Source: Methylocapsa aurea
GTDB taxonomy: Bacteria > Pseudomonadota > Alphaproteobacteria > Rhizobiales > Beijerinckiaceae
Assembly (NCBI RefSeq): GCF_000746085.1
Contig: NZ_JQKO01000001.1
Location: 62,001 to 126,000 of the forward strand
DNA length: 64,000 nt
Reading direction: 5' to 3'
Part shown: one piece after another, positions 20,292-28,128 of the stretch
Numbering within the stretch: position 1 is the stretch's first letter
Layout of the letters: every line of letters begins with the position of its first letter
Position numbers and translations under genes: made by a program
Notes under the pieces: model-generated
The model's database searches: none
Told to the model about the DNA's origin: nothing
The model's input: only the letters and a program-made list of their open reading frames with translations

Positions 20292-21998
20292 ATGTTTACT
20301 GGTGGCTTGGATAGGTTAGAAGAAATTGTTCATGTAGTTAACGAAAGTCGCAGCAACCAAATTATTGTCTGGGCTTTCTGCGGCTTTATTGCAATTTGGG
20401 GAGGCGCTTGGGCGGCGCGGATCTCGCTTAACCGGGCCGGTCAAGGCAACGGCCGCGGCGGCTCCTTGGGCAAGGCCAATGCCGCGGCAGACGACGCTCC
20501 GTCGCCTGTCGAGGCCGAGGCCGCCCGGCTCGCGCAAGAGGCCGGCGTCGCGATCGCATCGCTTGTCGCGGGCATTTCCGAATTCCGCGCCGCCGCCATT
20601 CCCGAAACGGACATCGTGAACAGAGTGCGCGGCGCGGCGGACGAATTGGCGAAATTGCGCGCGAGCCTTGCCCCTGACGCCGGCGGCTGGCCAGGTCTTG
20701 CGTCGATCCGGGCGCAAACATTGGCCTTTATCGATGGCGGCGATTTTGGCGCCGCAAGCGCGGCCCTGGAGCGCGGTTTCGAGGCGATCGCGACCGATGC
20801 CGGGGATCGCCGGCGGGACAAAGCGGAAATCTACGCCGCCGCGGCGACGATCGATCATCTGCGGCTCGACTATTGTGCGGCGGCGGAAAAATACGCCGCG
20901 GCCCTCGCCCTTGTCGAGGCCTCGGGCGGCGAGGGATTCGATGGCAAGGCCGCATGGCGTTTCTGCATGGACGAAGCCCGCGAATATTTCGCTGACGGCT
21001 GTGAGTTCGGCCATTGGGCGAGTTTTCCAAAAGCCATCGAATGCTGCCAGCGCGCTCTTGGCCTCATTTGCCGGACGGAGACGCCGCGCGATTGGGCCGT
21101 CACCCAATTTCACCTCGGCAATGCGCTCTTGGCCTCCTGCACCTGCGACAATGACGCTGACCGGCTTGAGCAGGCCGTCGACGCCTATCTCGCCGCGCTC
21201 GAAGAATGGACAAGCGAGGGCGCCCCAATGGAATGGGCGAGTGCGCAAAACAATCTCGGCGACGCTTTGCGCAGCCTCGGCGAGGGAGAGGGCGGCTTGG
21301 AGCGGCTCAGCCCAGCGGTTGACGCCTATCGCGCCGCTCTCCAACAATGGACCCCGGACGGCGATCCGGCCCTTTGGGCGATGGCGCAAGCCAATCTTGG
21401 CGATGCCTTGTCCGTGATTGGCTTGCGCTCGGGCGACAAGGCGCCTCTGCGGGACGCCATCGCCGCCTATCAGGCCGCGCTCGAGGCGACGAGCCGGGAG
21501 GCCGCCCCGCTCGATTGGGCGATGATGCAGAATAACCTTGGCAATGCGCTCGAAGCTCTCGGCGAGCAGGAAGGCGGCGCGGACCGGATCGGGGAGGCGA
21601 TCGCGGCCTATAAGGCGGCGCTCGAGGAAAGAACGCGCGATCGGGCGCCCTCGGCCTTTGCCACGACCGCCAATAATCTCGGCAATGCGCTTCTCGCCCT
21701 CGGTGAGCGCGGCGGCGGAGAAAAGATCCTGGAGGAGGCCGCCGGGGCCTATCGCGCCGCCTTGGAGGAGAGGTCGAAAGAAGGCGCTCCGCTGGAGGCG
21801 GCGAAGATCCAGATCAATCTTGCCTATGCGCTCGGCGCGATCTGGAACCGGACGCAGCGGCCGCGAATGCTCGAAGAAGCCATCGCCATGCTCGACGCCG
21901 CGATTGCAGCCTTCAAGGAAGCCGGAGAGCGGCAGCCGCTTCCTGACGCCGGGTTGGCGCGGCAGGCCTTTGTGTCCGCCTTGAACCGGGCCGCCTAA
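20292..21998 (+). CDS. membrane-anchored TPR-repeat protein
   Basis: A 568-residue protein with one N-terminal helix (about residues 23-42) and a long soluble region. Residues 295-529 are five tandem 47-residue TPR-like units, each starting A-x-x-AY-x-AAL and containing the NNLG-(D/N)-AL motif. All five have exactly the same length. Such repeats form a superhelical protein-binding surface. No enzymatic domain is seen. An alternative GTG start at 20274 lacks a ribosome site. The ATG at 20292 has GGACAGG just upstream. It stands alone ahead of the fluoride-riboswitch unit. Function unknown. Confidence 0.7.
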   Translation: MFTGGLDRLEEIVHVVNESRSNQIIVWAFCGFIAIWGGAWAARISLNRAGQGNGRGGSLGKANAAADDAPSPVEAEAARLAQEAGVAIASLVAGISEFRAAAIPETDIVNRVRGAADELAKLRASLAPDAGGWPGLASIRAQTLAFIDGGDFGAASAALERGFEAIATDAGDRRRDKAEIYAAAATIDHLRLDYCAAAEKYAAALALVEASGGEGFDGKAAWRFCMDEAREYFADGCEFGHWASFPKAIECCQRALGLICRTETPRDWAVTQFHLGNALLASCTCDNDADRLEQAVDAYLAALEEWTSEGAPMEWASAQNNLGDALRSLGEGEGGLERLSPAVDAYRAALQQWTPDGDPALWAMAQANLGDALSVIGLRSGDKAPLRDAIAAYQAALEATSREAAPLDWAMMQNNLGNALEALGEQEGGADRIGEAIAAYKAALEERTRDRAPSAFATTANNLGNALLALGERGGGEKILEEAAGAYRAALEERSKEGAPLEAAKIQINLAYALGAIWNRTQRPRMLEEAIAMLDAAIAAFKEAGERQPLPDAGLARQAFVSALNRAA

Positions 21999-22051
21999 AT
22001 ATGCGGTCCCAACTTGTGCTAGGATGCGGCGTTAAGTCGCGTAGCGTGGTT

Positions 22052-22080
22052 TTGACACGCCTCGCCCGGCGCCCTTTAGA
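22052..22080 (+). promoter_or_regulatory. sigma-70 promoter for the fluoride-riboswitch transcript
   Basis: TTGACA (22052-22057), a 17-bp spacer and TTTAGA (22075-22080). Transcription would start near 22087, about 30 nt before the riboswitch aptamer, which makes a compact unit. Confidence 0.7.
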
Positions 22081-22111
22081 CTGCCTGGATAAGGTCGCGG
22101 CCCGTCGAGCC

Positions 22112-22210
22112 CTGACCAGGGGATGGGGTTCCCCCTGTAACCGCCCATGAGCTTCGCCCATGCGGCTGATGACTCCTGCAAAGTATGTGTTGACCGAATC
22201 AGCAGGAGAA
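22112..22210 (+). promoter_or_regulatory. fluoride riboswitch (crcB motif) with SD-sequestering switch
   Basis: The leader matches the crcB/fluoride aptamer: GGGGATGGGGTTCCCC, then CTGTAACCG, a variable hairpin (22142-22165), and GGCTGATGACTCCTGC. P1 forms between GGGGT (22125-22129) and ACTCC (22172-22176). CAGGGG (22117-22122) can pair with CCCCTG for the pseudoknot. The expression platform is visible: CTCCTGC (22173-22179) is complementary to GCAGGAG (22202-22208), the ribosome site of the next gene. Fluoride binding would hold ACTCC in P1 and free the ribosome site, so translation should be switched on by fluoride. Confidence 0.92.
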
Positions 22211-22217
22211 ATCGTTA

Positions 22218-22664
22218 ATGGATCAAAGCATTGGCATATTTGTCGCGCCCTGGGCCCTGATCCTTGGCGGCGGCTTGATCGCCACCAGCGGACTAACGTT
22301 TTTCAATCATCATTTCTACAAGACCAAGCTTCAGGCGGCGGCGGCTTTCGTTGCCGGCGTCTTCGTCCTCTTCGTCATGGAAATCCTGTTTGTCTCCAGC
22401 AGCGGATATTTTTTCCAGCATCAGAAAGTGGTCATGTCCGAGTGCGAACTCGAGGGAGAAACGGCTTTTCCCGACGAGAGAAAGATCAAGGATAGCAGCG
22501 ATATCCGCAAGGCGATTGCCGGTTGCATGAGCAAGGCTGGTTACGAATGGACTTCGGCCCACTACAATTGCCAAAAAGCGCCGGTTGCGATGAACGCTTA
22601 TTGTTATATTCCCACGGACCTATTTGACCGGACGATCACTAACATACAGTTGGTGTTCGAGTGA
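22218..22664 (+). CDS. unrecognised two-helix membrane protein under fluoride-riboswitch control
   Basis: A 148-residue protein with two hydrophobic helices (about residues 7-28 and 40-60) and a ~85-residue C-terminal domain containing four cysteines (76, 103, 118, 129) that could form two disulfides if periplasmic. It is not CrcB/Fluc or CLC-F: it lacks Fluc's repeated helices and is far too short for CLC. AGGAG lies 9 nt before the ATG and is the element controlled by the riboswitch. It is monocistronic, with its own promoter upstream and a strong terminator at 22706. I do not recognise the family; a role in fluoride response is inferred only from regulation. Confidence 0.8.
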   Translation: MDQSIGIFVAPWALILGGGLIATSGLTFFNHHFYKTKLQAAAAFVAGVFVLFVMEILFVSSSGYFFQHQKVVMSECELEGETAFPDERKIKDSSDIRKAIAGCMSKAGYEWTSAHYNCQKAPVAMNAYCYIPTDLFDRTITNIQLVFE

Positions 22665-22705
22665 TCGGACGCCGAAGCGGGCAAACGATGTCGACGTGAA
22701 TAATG

Positions 22706-22740
22706 AGCGCGGTGAAGCTTTGCTTCACCGCGCTTTATAT
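22706..22740. terminator. bidirectional intrinsic terminator
   Basis: A perfect 13-bp stem, AGCGCGGTGAAGC with GCTTCACCGCGCT around a TTT loop, is followed by TTATATTT on the plus strand. It ends the riboswitch-controlled gene and overlaps the last codons of convergent queC. Confidence 0.85.
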
Positions 22741-23420
22741 TTCTTCCAGCCCTCGGCGCGAAGCAGGCAGGCCGGGCAAGAGCCGCAGCCATAGCCCCAA
22801 TCATGCCGGACGCCGCGTTCGCCGAGATAGCAGGTGTGGCTCAACTCGATGATGAGTTCGACCAGCTTCTCGCCGCCCAAACTTTCCGCCAGGCGCCACG
22901 TCTGCGCCTTATCGAGCCACATCAGCGGCGTCTCCAGGACAAAGCGCGCATCCATGCCGAGATTGAGGGCGAGTTGCATGGCTTTGATCGCATCGTCGCG
23001 GCAATCCGGATAGCCGGAAAAATCGGTCTCGCACATGCCGGCGATGATGGGCCTGACGCCGCGCCGATAGGCGAGCGCCGCCGCGAGCGTCAAAAACATG
23101 AGATTTCGGCCAGGGACGAACGTATTGGGCAGTCCGCGCTCGTTCAGTGTGATCGCGATATCATGTGTCATAGCCGTGGTGGAGATTTCCGCCAAGGCCT
23201 CGATGCTGATCAGGTGATCGGCGCCGAGGCGCTCGCGCCATGCCGGAAATTCGCGGGAAAAGGCGGCGCGGATCGCGGTGCGCTGATCGAGTTCGATGCG
23301 GTGCCTTTGGTTATAGTCGAAGCCGATGGTTTCGACATGGCCATAGCGCTCCAGCGCGAAAGCAAGGCAGGTGGTGGAATCCTGGCCGCCGGAAAACAGC
23401 ACCAGCGCTTTTGTCGTCAT
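22725..23420 (-). CDS. queC: 7-cyano-7-deazaguanine (preQ0) synthase
   Basis: A 231-residue ATP-dependent enzyme making preQ0 from 7-carboxy-7-deazaguanine in queuosine tRNA modification. The PP-loop is [16 protein letters not shown], and the C-terminal zinc cluster is supplied by [42 protein letters not shown] and [13 protein letters not shown] are QueC hallmarks. It is 25 bp downstream of nudC on the same strand, so the two are likely co-transcribed; other queuosine genes are not in the window. Confidence 0.95.
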   Translation of the reverse strand: MTTKALVLFSGGQDSTTCLAFALERYGHVETIGFDYNQRHRIELDQRTAIRAAFSREFPAWRERLGADHLISIEALAEISTTAMTHDIAITLNERGLPNTFVPGRNLMFLTLAAALAYRRGVRPIIAGMCETDFSGYPDCRDDAIKAMQLALNLGMDARFVLETPLMWLDKAQTWRLAESLGGEKLVELIIELSHTCYLGERGVRHDWGYGCGSCPACLLRAEGWKKYKAR

Positions 23421-23445
23421 GCCGCGGCCTCCGCCAGGCGCCTCG

Positions 23446-24420
23446 TCACCGCGTCTCTCCAGCGACCCAGGCCGCGATCAGGAGATTGGCGATGGCGAGC
23501 TTTGGGGGGCAGATCAATCCGGCGGGGTGCCGATCGGCGAGCATGAGTCCAGCCTCTTCGCGGCTGAACCAGCGAGCGTCGTCGAGTTCTTTGGCGTCGA
23601 TGGTGAGGCTCCGGCTCGGCGCCTGGGCGATGCAGCCGATCATCAGCGAAGCCGGGAAAGGCCAAGGCTGCGAGGCGAGATAATCGACCCGGCCGGCTTT
23701 GATCCCCGCCTCCTCGAATACCTCGCGGCGAACGGCGTCCTCGATCGTCTCGCCCGATTCGACGAAGCCTGCGAGACAGGTGTACATCCCCTCGGGGTGT
23801 CCGGCCCGGCGCGAGCCCGCATGCCTGCCAAGCAGGCAATCCTCGCCATTCACCACCAGCATGATGACGACGGGGTCGGTGCGCGGAAAATGTTGCGCCC
23901 CGCAGGCGTCGCAGGCGCGCCGCCAACCGGCCGAAAAAGCCCGGCTCGGCGCGCCGCAATTCGAACAGAAGCGGTGCCGCGCGTGCCAATGCATCAGGCT
24001 CTTGGCCTGGCCGAAGGCGCCGAGGATCCCCGCCGGCGCAAGGTCTTGCGTTGCGATTTGGCGCAGGTCCATCAGGGCGATATCGTCGCGCTCTTGCGCG
24101 ATTTCCGGCGCGTCGGCGTCGATCAATATGGCGAAAAGCGCGCTTTCTCCGTCGTGGCCCAGAAAGACAGTCTCGCGCGCCTCGCCCAGCCTTTCGGCCT
24201 CCGCGGCGGTGAACAGAGCGTCATAGCCCTCAGCGCCGCGCTTCAGGACGGGGATCTCGCCGAAAAGGACCAGGCTGCGGGCCGCGCCAGATTGCTTCAA
24301 TTCCTGGATGAAAGCGGCGTCGTTGCGGCGCTCCGACATGCGATCGAGCCGATTGACGGCAAAACCGGCGCTCGCCGAGCGTTCCGCTGGGCGAGGCGGG
24401 CGAAAGGACCCTTCCTGCAT
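23446..24420 (-). CDS. nudC: NADH pyrophosphatase (Nudix; NAD-cap hydrolase)
   Basis: A 324-residue Nudix hydrolase that cleaves NAD(H) to NMN(H) and AMP and, in other bacteria, removes NAD caps from RNA. It contains a four-Cys zinc ribbon (CSNCG... [11 protein letters not shown]) and a complete Nudix box ([23 protein letters not shown]), followed by the NudC-specific [11 protein letters not shown]. The ATG at 24420 has AAGGAAG about 5 nt upstream; a longer frame to 24594 has no support and would run into ffs. It is followed by queC. Confidence 0.92.
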   Translation of the reverse strand: MQEGSFRPPRPAERSASAGFAVNRLDRMSERRNDAAFIQELKQSGAARSLVLFGEIPVLKRGAEGYDALFTAAEAERLGEARETVFLGHDGESALFAILIDADAPEIAQERDDIALMDLRQIATQDLAPAGILGAFGQAKSLMHWHARHRFCSNCGAPSRAFSAGWRRACDACGAQHFPRTDPVVIMLVVNGEDCLLGRHAGSRRAGHPEGMYTCLAGFVESGETIEDAVRREVFEEAGIKAGRVDYLASQPWPFPASLMIGCIAQAPSRSLTIDAKELDDARWFSREEAGLMLADRHPAGLICPPKLAIANLLIAAWVAGETR

Positions 24421-24561
24421 GAATCTTCCTTTCGAGGCAGCTTTAGCCGGACCGCCGGGAATGTATCCGCAATGCCGGCTCTCGCCAAATCGCAGCGCAC
24501 AATTTGTGCGCCGTGGAAGGAGAGCGCTTGCGAAATTTGCGCCGGCAGTCCAAATAAGGGC

Positions 24562-24658
24562 CGGGAGGTTGGCGGTGGACGCACCACTCGCCAACCGGGT
24601 CAGGTCCGGAAGGAAGCAGCCCTAACGAGACCGGGCGGGTCTCTGTCCAGCCTCCCAC
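24562..24658 (+). ncRNA. ffs: signal recognition particle RNA (4.5S, small bacterial type)
   Basis: GGGAGG (24563-24568) pairs with CCTCCC (24651-24656) to close a long hairpin of about 97 nt. The universally conserved apical domain IV is present: GGGTCAGGTCCGGAAGGAAG followed by CAGCC. The RNA binds Ffh and FtsY for co-translational membrane targeting. Its location just upstream of dnaX is conserved in many proteobacteria. Confidence 0.96.
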
Positions 24659-24660
24659 CT

Positions 24661-24803
24661 AGAGCATTTTCGAGCGAAGTGGATACCGGTTCGCGTTAAG
24701 AAAATGCGACAAAACAAAGACCTAGAGCTGCTTTCTGATTCCGCGGGAGCTGAAAGCGCTTTAGCGCGTTTCCCGATCGGATGAATCCATCTGATCGAAG
24801 AGG
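24661..24803 (+). repeat. dispersed intergenic repeat, copy 1
   Basis: This stretch between ffs and dnaX is related, in inverse orientation, to 50147-50266. Shared blocks are AGCATTTTCGAGCGAAG, TAAGAAAATGCGACAAAA and AGAGCTGCTTTCTGATT, with AAGCGCT at the outer end. It is followed by the GATGAATCCATCTGATCG motif also seen at 9.81 and 46.13 kb. Confidence 0.75.
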
Positions 24804-24967
24804 CGTCGCTCAATACAAAGAATTGGAGAATGTCCCGAAAAAGGCGTTCTTTCTTTCGAGACATGCTCCAGTCCGCTCCGACTGGACGGCCGAATTCAAG
24901 GCCCGGTGGAGTCTGGCTCCAGCGTCTTTTTCTTTCCTGAACCGGCGGCGCGATGCAAGAGGATCGC

Positions 24968-26866
24968 ATGGAGGACAGCGCGGCCGCCACGGGCGATGCG
25001 GGTCCGCCTCTTGGCGCCGGGGGGGACGAGGCGCGGCGGCATCCCTATCTTGTTCTTGCCCGTAAATACCGTCCCGCGCGTTTCGAGGATCTGATCGGCC
25101 AGGAGGCCATGGTCAAGACCCTGTCGAACGCCTTCGACCTCGATCGCATCCACCAAGCCTATATCCTGACCGGCGTGCGCGGCGTCGGGAAGACCACGAC
25201 GGCGCGCATCCTGGCCCGCGCCTTCAATTATGAATTGCCGGCGCAAGGGAGCCGGCCGGCGGTGACGCGCCCGACGATCCACATGCCGGAGCTTGGCGTT
25301 CATTGCCAAGCGATCATCGAATCGCGGCATGTCGACGTCATAGAGATGGACGCCGCCTCGCATACCGGCATCGACGACGTCCGCGAAATCATCGAAAGCG
25401 CGCGCTACCGCCCGGTGCTGGCGCGGACCAAGGTCTATATCATCGACGAAGTGCATATGCTCTCCAAACAGGCTTTCAATGGCCTGTTGAAGACTTTGGA
25501 GGAGCCGCCCGAGCATGTCCGGTTTCTGTTCGCGACGACCGAAATCGACAAAGTGCCGGTCACGGTGCGCTCGCGCTGCCAAAGATTCGATCTGCGCCGC
25601 ATCGACGCCGATGCGCTGATCAAATATTTGGCCTCGATCTGCGTCAAGGAGTCCGTCGCGATCGAAGAGGAGGCGCTCGCCCTGATCGCCCGGGCGGCGG
25701 AGGGGTCCGCCCGCGACGCCCTTTCGCTGCTCGATCAGGCGATCGCCCATGGCGCCGGCGCGGGCCAGGCCGCGATTGCGGCGGAAACCTTGCGCTTGAT
25801 GCTGGGCCTCGCTGACCGGGGCCGCGTCATCGACCTTTTCGAGGCGACGATGCAAGGCAAGATGGCGCTGGCCCTTGGCGGACTGAAGGACCTCTACGAT
25901 CGCGGCGCGGACCCGGCGGCGGTGCTTGTCGAACTCGCTGAATTTGTCCATCTCGTCACCCGCCTGAAGCTCGCGCCCGAGACGATCGAGGATCCCTCCA
26001 TCACGCCGGACGAGCGCACGCGCGGTCTCCACTTCGCGGAGGCTTTGTCAATGCCGGTCCTGACGCGGGCTTGGCAATTGCTGTCGAAAGGGCTGCAGGA
26101 GGTGAAGGAATCCATCCGTCCGCTCGCCGCCGCCGACATGGTCCTGGTCCGGCTCGCCTATGCCGCCGATCTGCCGACGCCCGATGAGGCCTTGCGCAAG
26201 CTGGCCGCCGCTGCGAACGCCGCTGGAGACGGGGGCGTCGGCGGGCAGAGAAAGCTTTCTCCGCAAGGGAGCGCGCCTGGAGCCCATGAAGCAAGCGGCC
26301 GCGATCCCATGCCGCGCAATGGCGCTTCAGGATCCGTCCGGGCCAGCGCTGCTGCGGCGGTCCTGCCGCATCGGGGCGAGGCCGCGCCCGAAACCGTCTC
26401 TGACACACAACCTGTGCCACGGCTGGCGCGCTTCGAGGATGTTGTCGCGCTCGCTGGCCTTCATCGCGACATCCAATTGAAACTCGCGCTTGAACGGGAT
26501 GTGCGCCTCGTTCGTTTCGAGGATGGCGCGATTGAATTTTCTCAAGCGCCGGGGGCCTCGCCGCAGCTTGCGCAAAATCTGATGCGCAAGCTTCAGGAAT
26601 GGACCGGACAGCGCTGGATGGTGGCGATTTCCCGCGAATCGGGCGCGCCCAGCCTGAAGGAGCGGGAGACCGCGAAGGCCGAGGCGGCGATGACCGGCAT
26701 ACGCGCCGATCCCTTGGTCCAAAGCGTGCTAGCCTATTTCCCCGGCGCGGAGATCGTCGCCGTCCGGGCCGCCGCGGACACCGCGGCGCTAGCCGACGCG
26801 CCGGCGGAAGGAAGTGACGACGAGATTGGTTTTGTCGATGACATCGCGCCCGAGGCCGACCTATGA
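24968..26866 (+). CDS. dnaX: DNA polymerase III gamma/tau subunit
   Basis: A 632-residue clamp-loader ATPase and polymerase organiser. The AAA+ domain begins at LARKYRPARFEDLIGQEAM, with Walker A GVRGVGKTTTAR, Walker B IIDEVHML and sensor FATTEIDKVPVTVRSRCQRFDLRR. The zinc site is reduced: only HCQ remains where four cysteines occur in E. coli, a variant I recall from other Rhizobiales. The C-terminal tau region (residues ~430-632) is Ala/Pro-rich, then ends in a conserved polymerase-binding part. The ATG at 24968 has AGAGGA 4-5 nt upstream; the ATG at 24953 is less likely. Confidence 0.95.
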   Translation: MEDSAAATGDAGPPLGAGGDEARRHPYLVLARKYRPARFEDLIGQEAMVKTLSNAFDLDRIHQAYILTGVRGVGKTTTARILARAFNYELPAQGSRPAVTRPTIHMPELGVHCQAIIESRHVDVIEMDAASHTGIDDVREIIESARYRPVLARTKVYIIDEVHMLSKQAFNGLLKTLEEPPEHVRFLFATTEIDKVPVTVRSRCQRFDLRRIDADALIKYLASICVKESVAIEEEALALIARAAEGSARDALSLLDQAIAHGAGAGQAAIAAETLRLMLGLADRGRVIDLFEATMQGKMALALGGLKDLYDRGADPAAVLVELAEFVHLVTRLKLAPETIEDPSITPDERTRGLHFAEALSMPVLTRAWQLLSKGLQEVKESIRPLAAADMVLVRLAYAADLPTPDEALRKLAAAANAAGDGGVGGQRKLSPQGSAPGAHEASGRDPMPRNGASGSVRASAAAAVLPHRGEAAPETVSDTQPVPRLARFEDVVALAGLHRDIQLKLALERDVRLVRFEDGAIEFSQAPGASPQLAQNLMRKLQEWTGQRWMVAISRESGAPSLKERETAKAEAAMTGIRADPLVQSVLAYFPGAEIVAVRAAADTAALADAPAEGSDDEIGFVDDIAPEADL

Positions 26867-26917
26867 GAAGGGCTTGGCCGAATCGGTTCGCGACGGCGCA
26901 AGAAAAGGGGAACACCG

Positions 26918-27241
26918 ATGCGCGACATGCTGGGTTTGATGAAACAAGCGCAGGTCATGCAGGAAAAAATGCAGGCGATGCAGGCCGAAATGGACCGCCT
27001 CGAGGTCGAAGGCTGCGCTGGCGGCGGCATGGTTCGGGTCACCCTGACCGCGAAAGGGCAGTTGAAAAGCATCGGGATCGACGATCAGTTGCTGAAAGCC
27101 GATGAAAAGGAAATTCTCGAGGATCTCATCGTCACTGCGCATGATGACGCGCGCAAGAAGGCCGAGCGTCTGATGGAGGAGAAAATGAAGGACGTGACCG
27201 CCGGCCTCGCCCTGCCTCCTGGCATGAAGCTCCCTTTCTAA
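26918..27241 (+). CDS. YbaB/EbfC nucleoid-associated protein
   Basis: A 107-residue DNA-binding protein of the YbaB/EbfC family. An N-terminal coiled-coil ([26 protein letters not shown]) and the conserved [25 protein letters not shown] strand are visible. In E. coli it acts with RecFOR-type repair. It lies between dnaX and recR, the standard dnaX-ybaB-recR operon. Confidence 0.94.
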   Translation: MRDMLGLMKQAQVMQEKMQAMQAEMDRLEVEGCAGGGMVRVTLTAKGQLKSIGIDDQLLKADEKEILEDLIVTAHDDARKKAERLMEEKMKDVTAGLALPPGMKLPF

Positions 27242-27254
27242 TGGCGAAATCCTA

Positions 27255-27860
27255 GTGGCGGAGCGCGTCTCGGGTCCAGAGATCGAGCGGCTTATCCAAT
27301 TGCTGGCTCGCCTGCCGGGGCTGGGGCCGCGCTCGGCGCGCCGCGCCGCGCTCCATTTGATCCGCAAGCGCGACGAGCTGTTGGGGCCGCTCGCCGACGC
27401 GCTTCAGGCGGCGCGCGAAAAGATCGTTACCTGTTCGGTTTGCGGCAATGTCGACACGTGCGATCCCTGCGCCGTGTGCCAGGACGCTCGGCGCGACCGC
27501 GCGACGCTGATCGTCGTCGAGACCGTGGCCGATCTTTGGGCGCTGGAGCGCGCCGCCGCCCTAAGGGCGCGCTATCATGTGCTTGGCGGAACTTTGTCGC
27601 CGCTCGACGGTGTCGGCCCAAAGGACTTGAACCTCGCAAGCCTCGTCGACCGGGTGGCGGGCGATGAGGTCAAGGAGGTGATCCTGGCCGTCAACGCCAC
27701 CGTCGATGGGCAGACGACCGCGCATTACATCACCGATCTTCTGGCGCATCTAAACGTCAAGACGACGCGGCTTGCGCATGGCGTGCCGGTCGGCGGCGAA
27801 CTCGACTATCTCGATGAAGGAACGCTCGCCGCCGCGATGCGCGCCCGCACGGATTTTTGA
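27255..27860 (+). CDS. recR: recombination mediator protein RecR
   Basis: A 201-residue ring-forming protein that with RecO/RecF loads RecA at gaps. It has the N-terminal helix-hairpin-helix ([16 protein letters not shown]), a zinc finger ([16 protein letters not shown]), a Toprim domain ([14 protein letters not shown]) and the C-terminal Walker-B-like [22 protein letters not shown]. The start is a GTG 13 bp after the ybaB stop, indicating coupling. Confidence 0.96.
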   Translation: MAERVSGPEIERLIQLLARLPGLGPRSARRAALHLIRKRDELLGPLADALQAAREKIVTCSVCGNVDTCDPCAVCQDARRDRATLIVVETVADLWALERAAALRARYHVLGGTLSPLDGVGPKDLNLASLVDRVAGDEVKEVILAVNATVDGQTTAHYITDLLAHLNVKTTRLAHGVPVGGELDYLDEGTLAAAMRARTDF

Positions 27861-27963
27861 GCGGGTTTTTGGGGTGGGGCGTGTCACGATGCGGCGGGGT
27901 TTGAAAGAACTTGGACCGTCGGGGGCGACCTGAAAATAGCAGAATGGAGATAATCTGACATTG

Positions 27964-27974
27964 CCCCCCCCCCC
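27964..27974 (+). repeat. homopolymer C11 tract
   Basis: Eleven consecutive C residues lie in the 268-bp gap between convergent recR and the arylsulfatase gene. The tract may vary in length, or its length may be misread in sequencing. Confidence 0.9.
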
Positions 27975-28128
27975 GATTTCTGCGCGCTGCAGGCGGCTGC
28001 GCAGCTATCTTTATTTGGCACAGCCGGCCCTGGGACGCGTTCTTCTTGGCGCGAAGCCAACACCCGATCGCCGGCATCGCTTCGTTACAGCTTGATTTCA
28101 AGACCCGCGTCCGCTCGCGACTCTCCAG

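Noticed and set aside
23371-24699. 442-codon plus-strand frame over nudC and ffs
   Set aside because: Antisense to NudC, which has its zinc ribbon and Nudix box, and it runs through the SRP RNA.
24968-26866. Programmed frameshift in dnaX to make gamma
   Set aside because: I found no A-AAA-AAG-type slippery site with a following stem; the claim cannot be supported from sequence.
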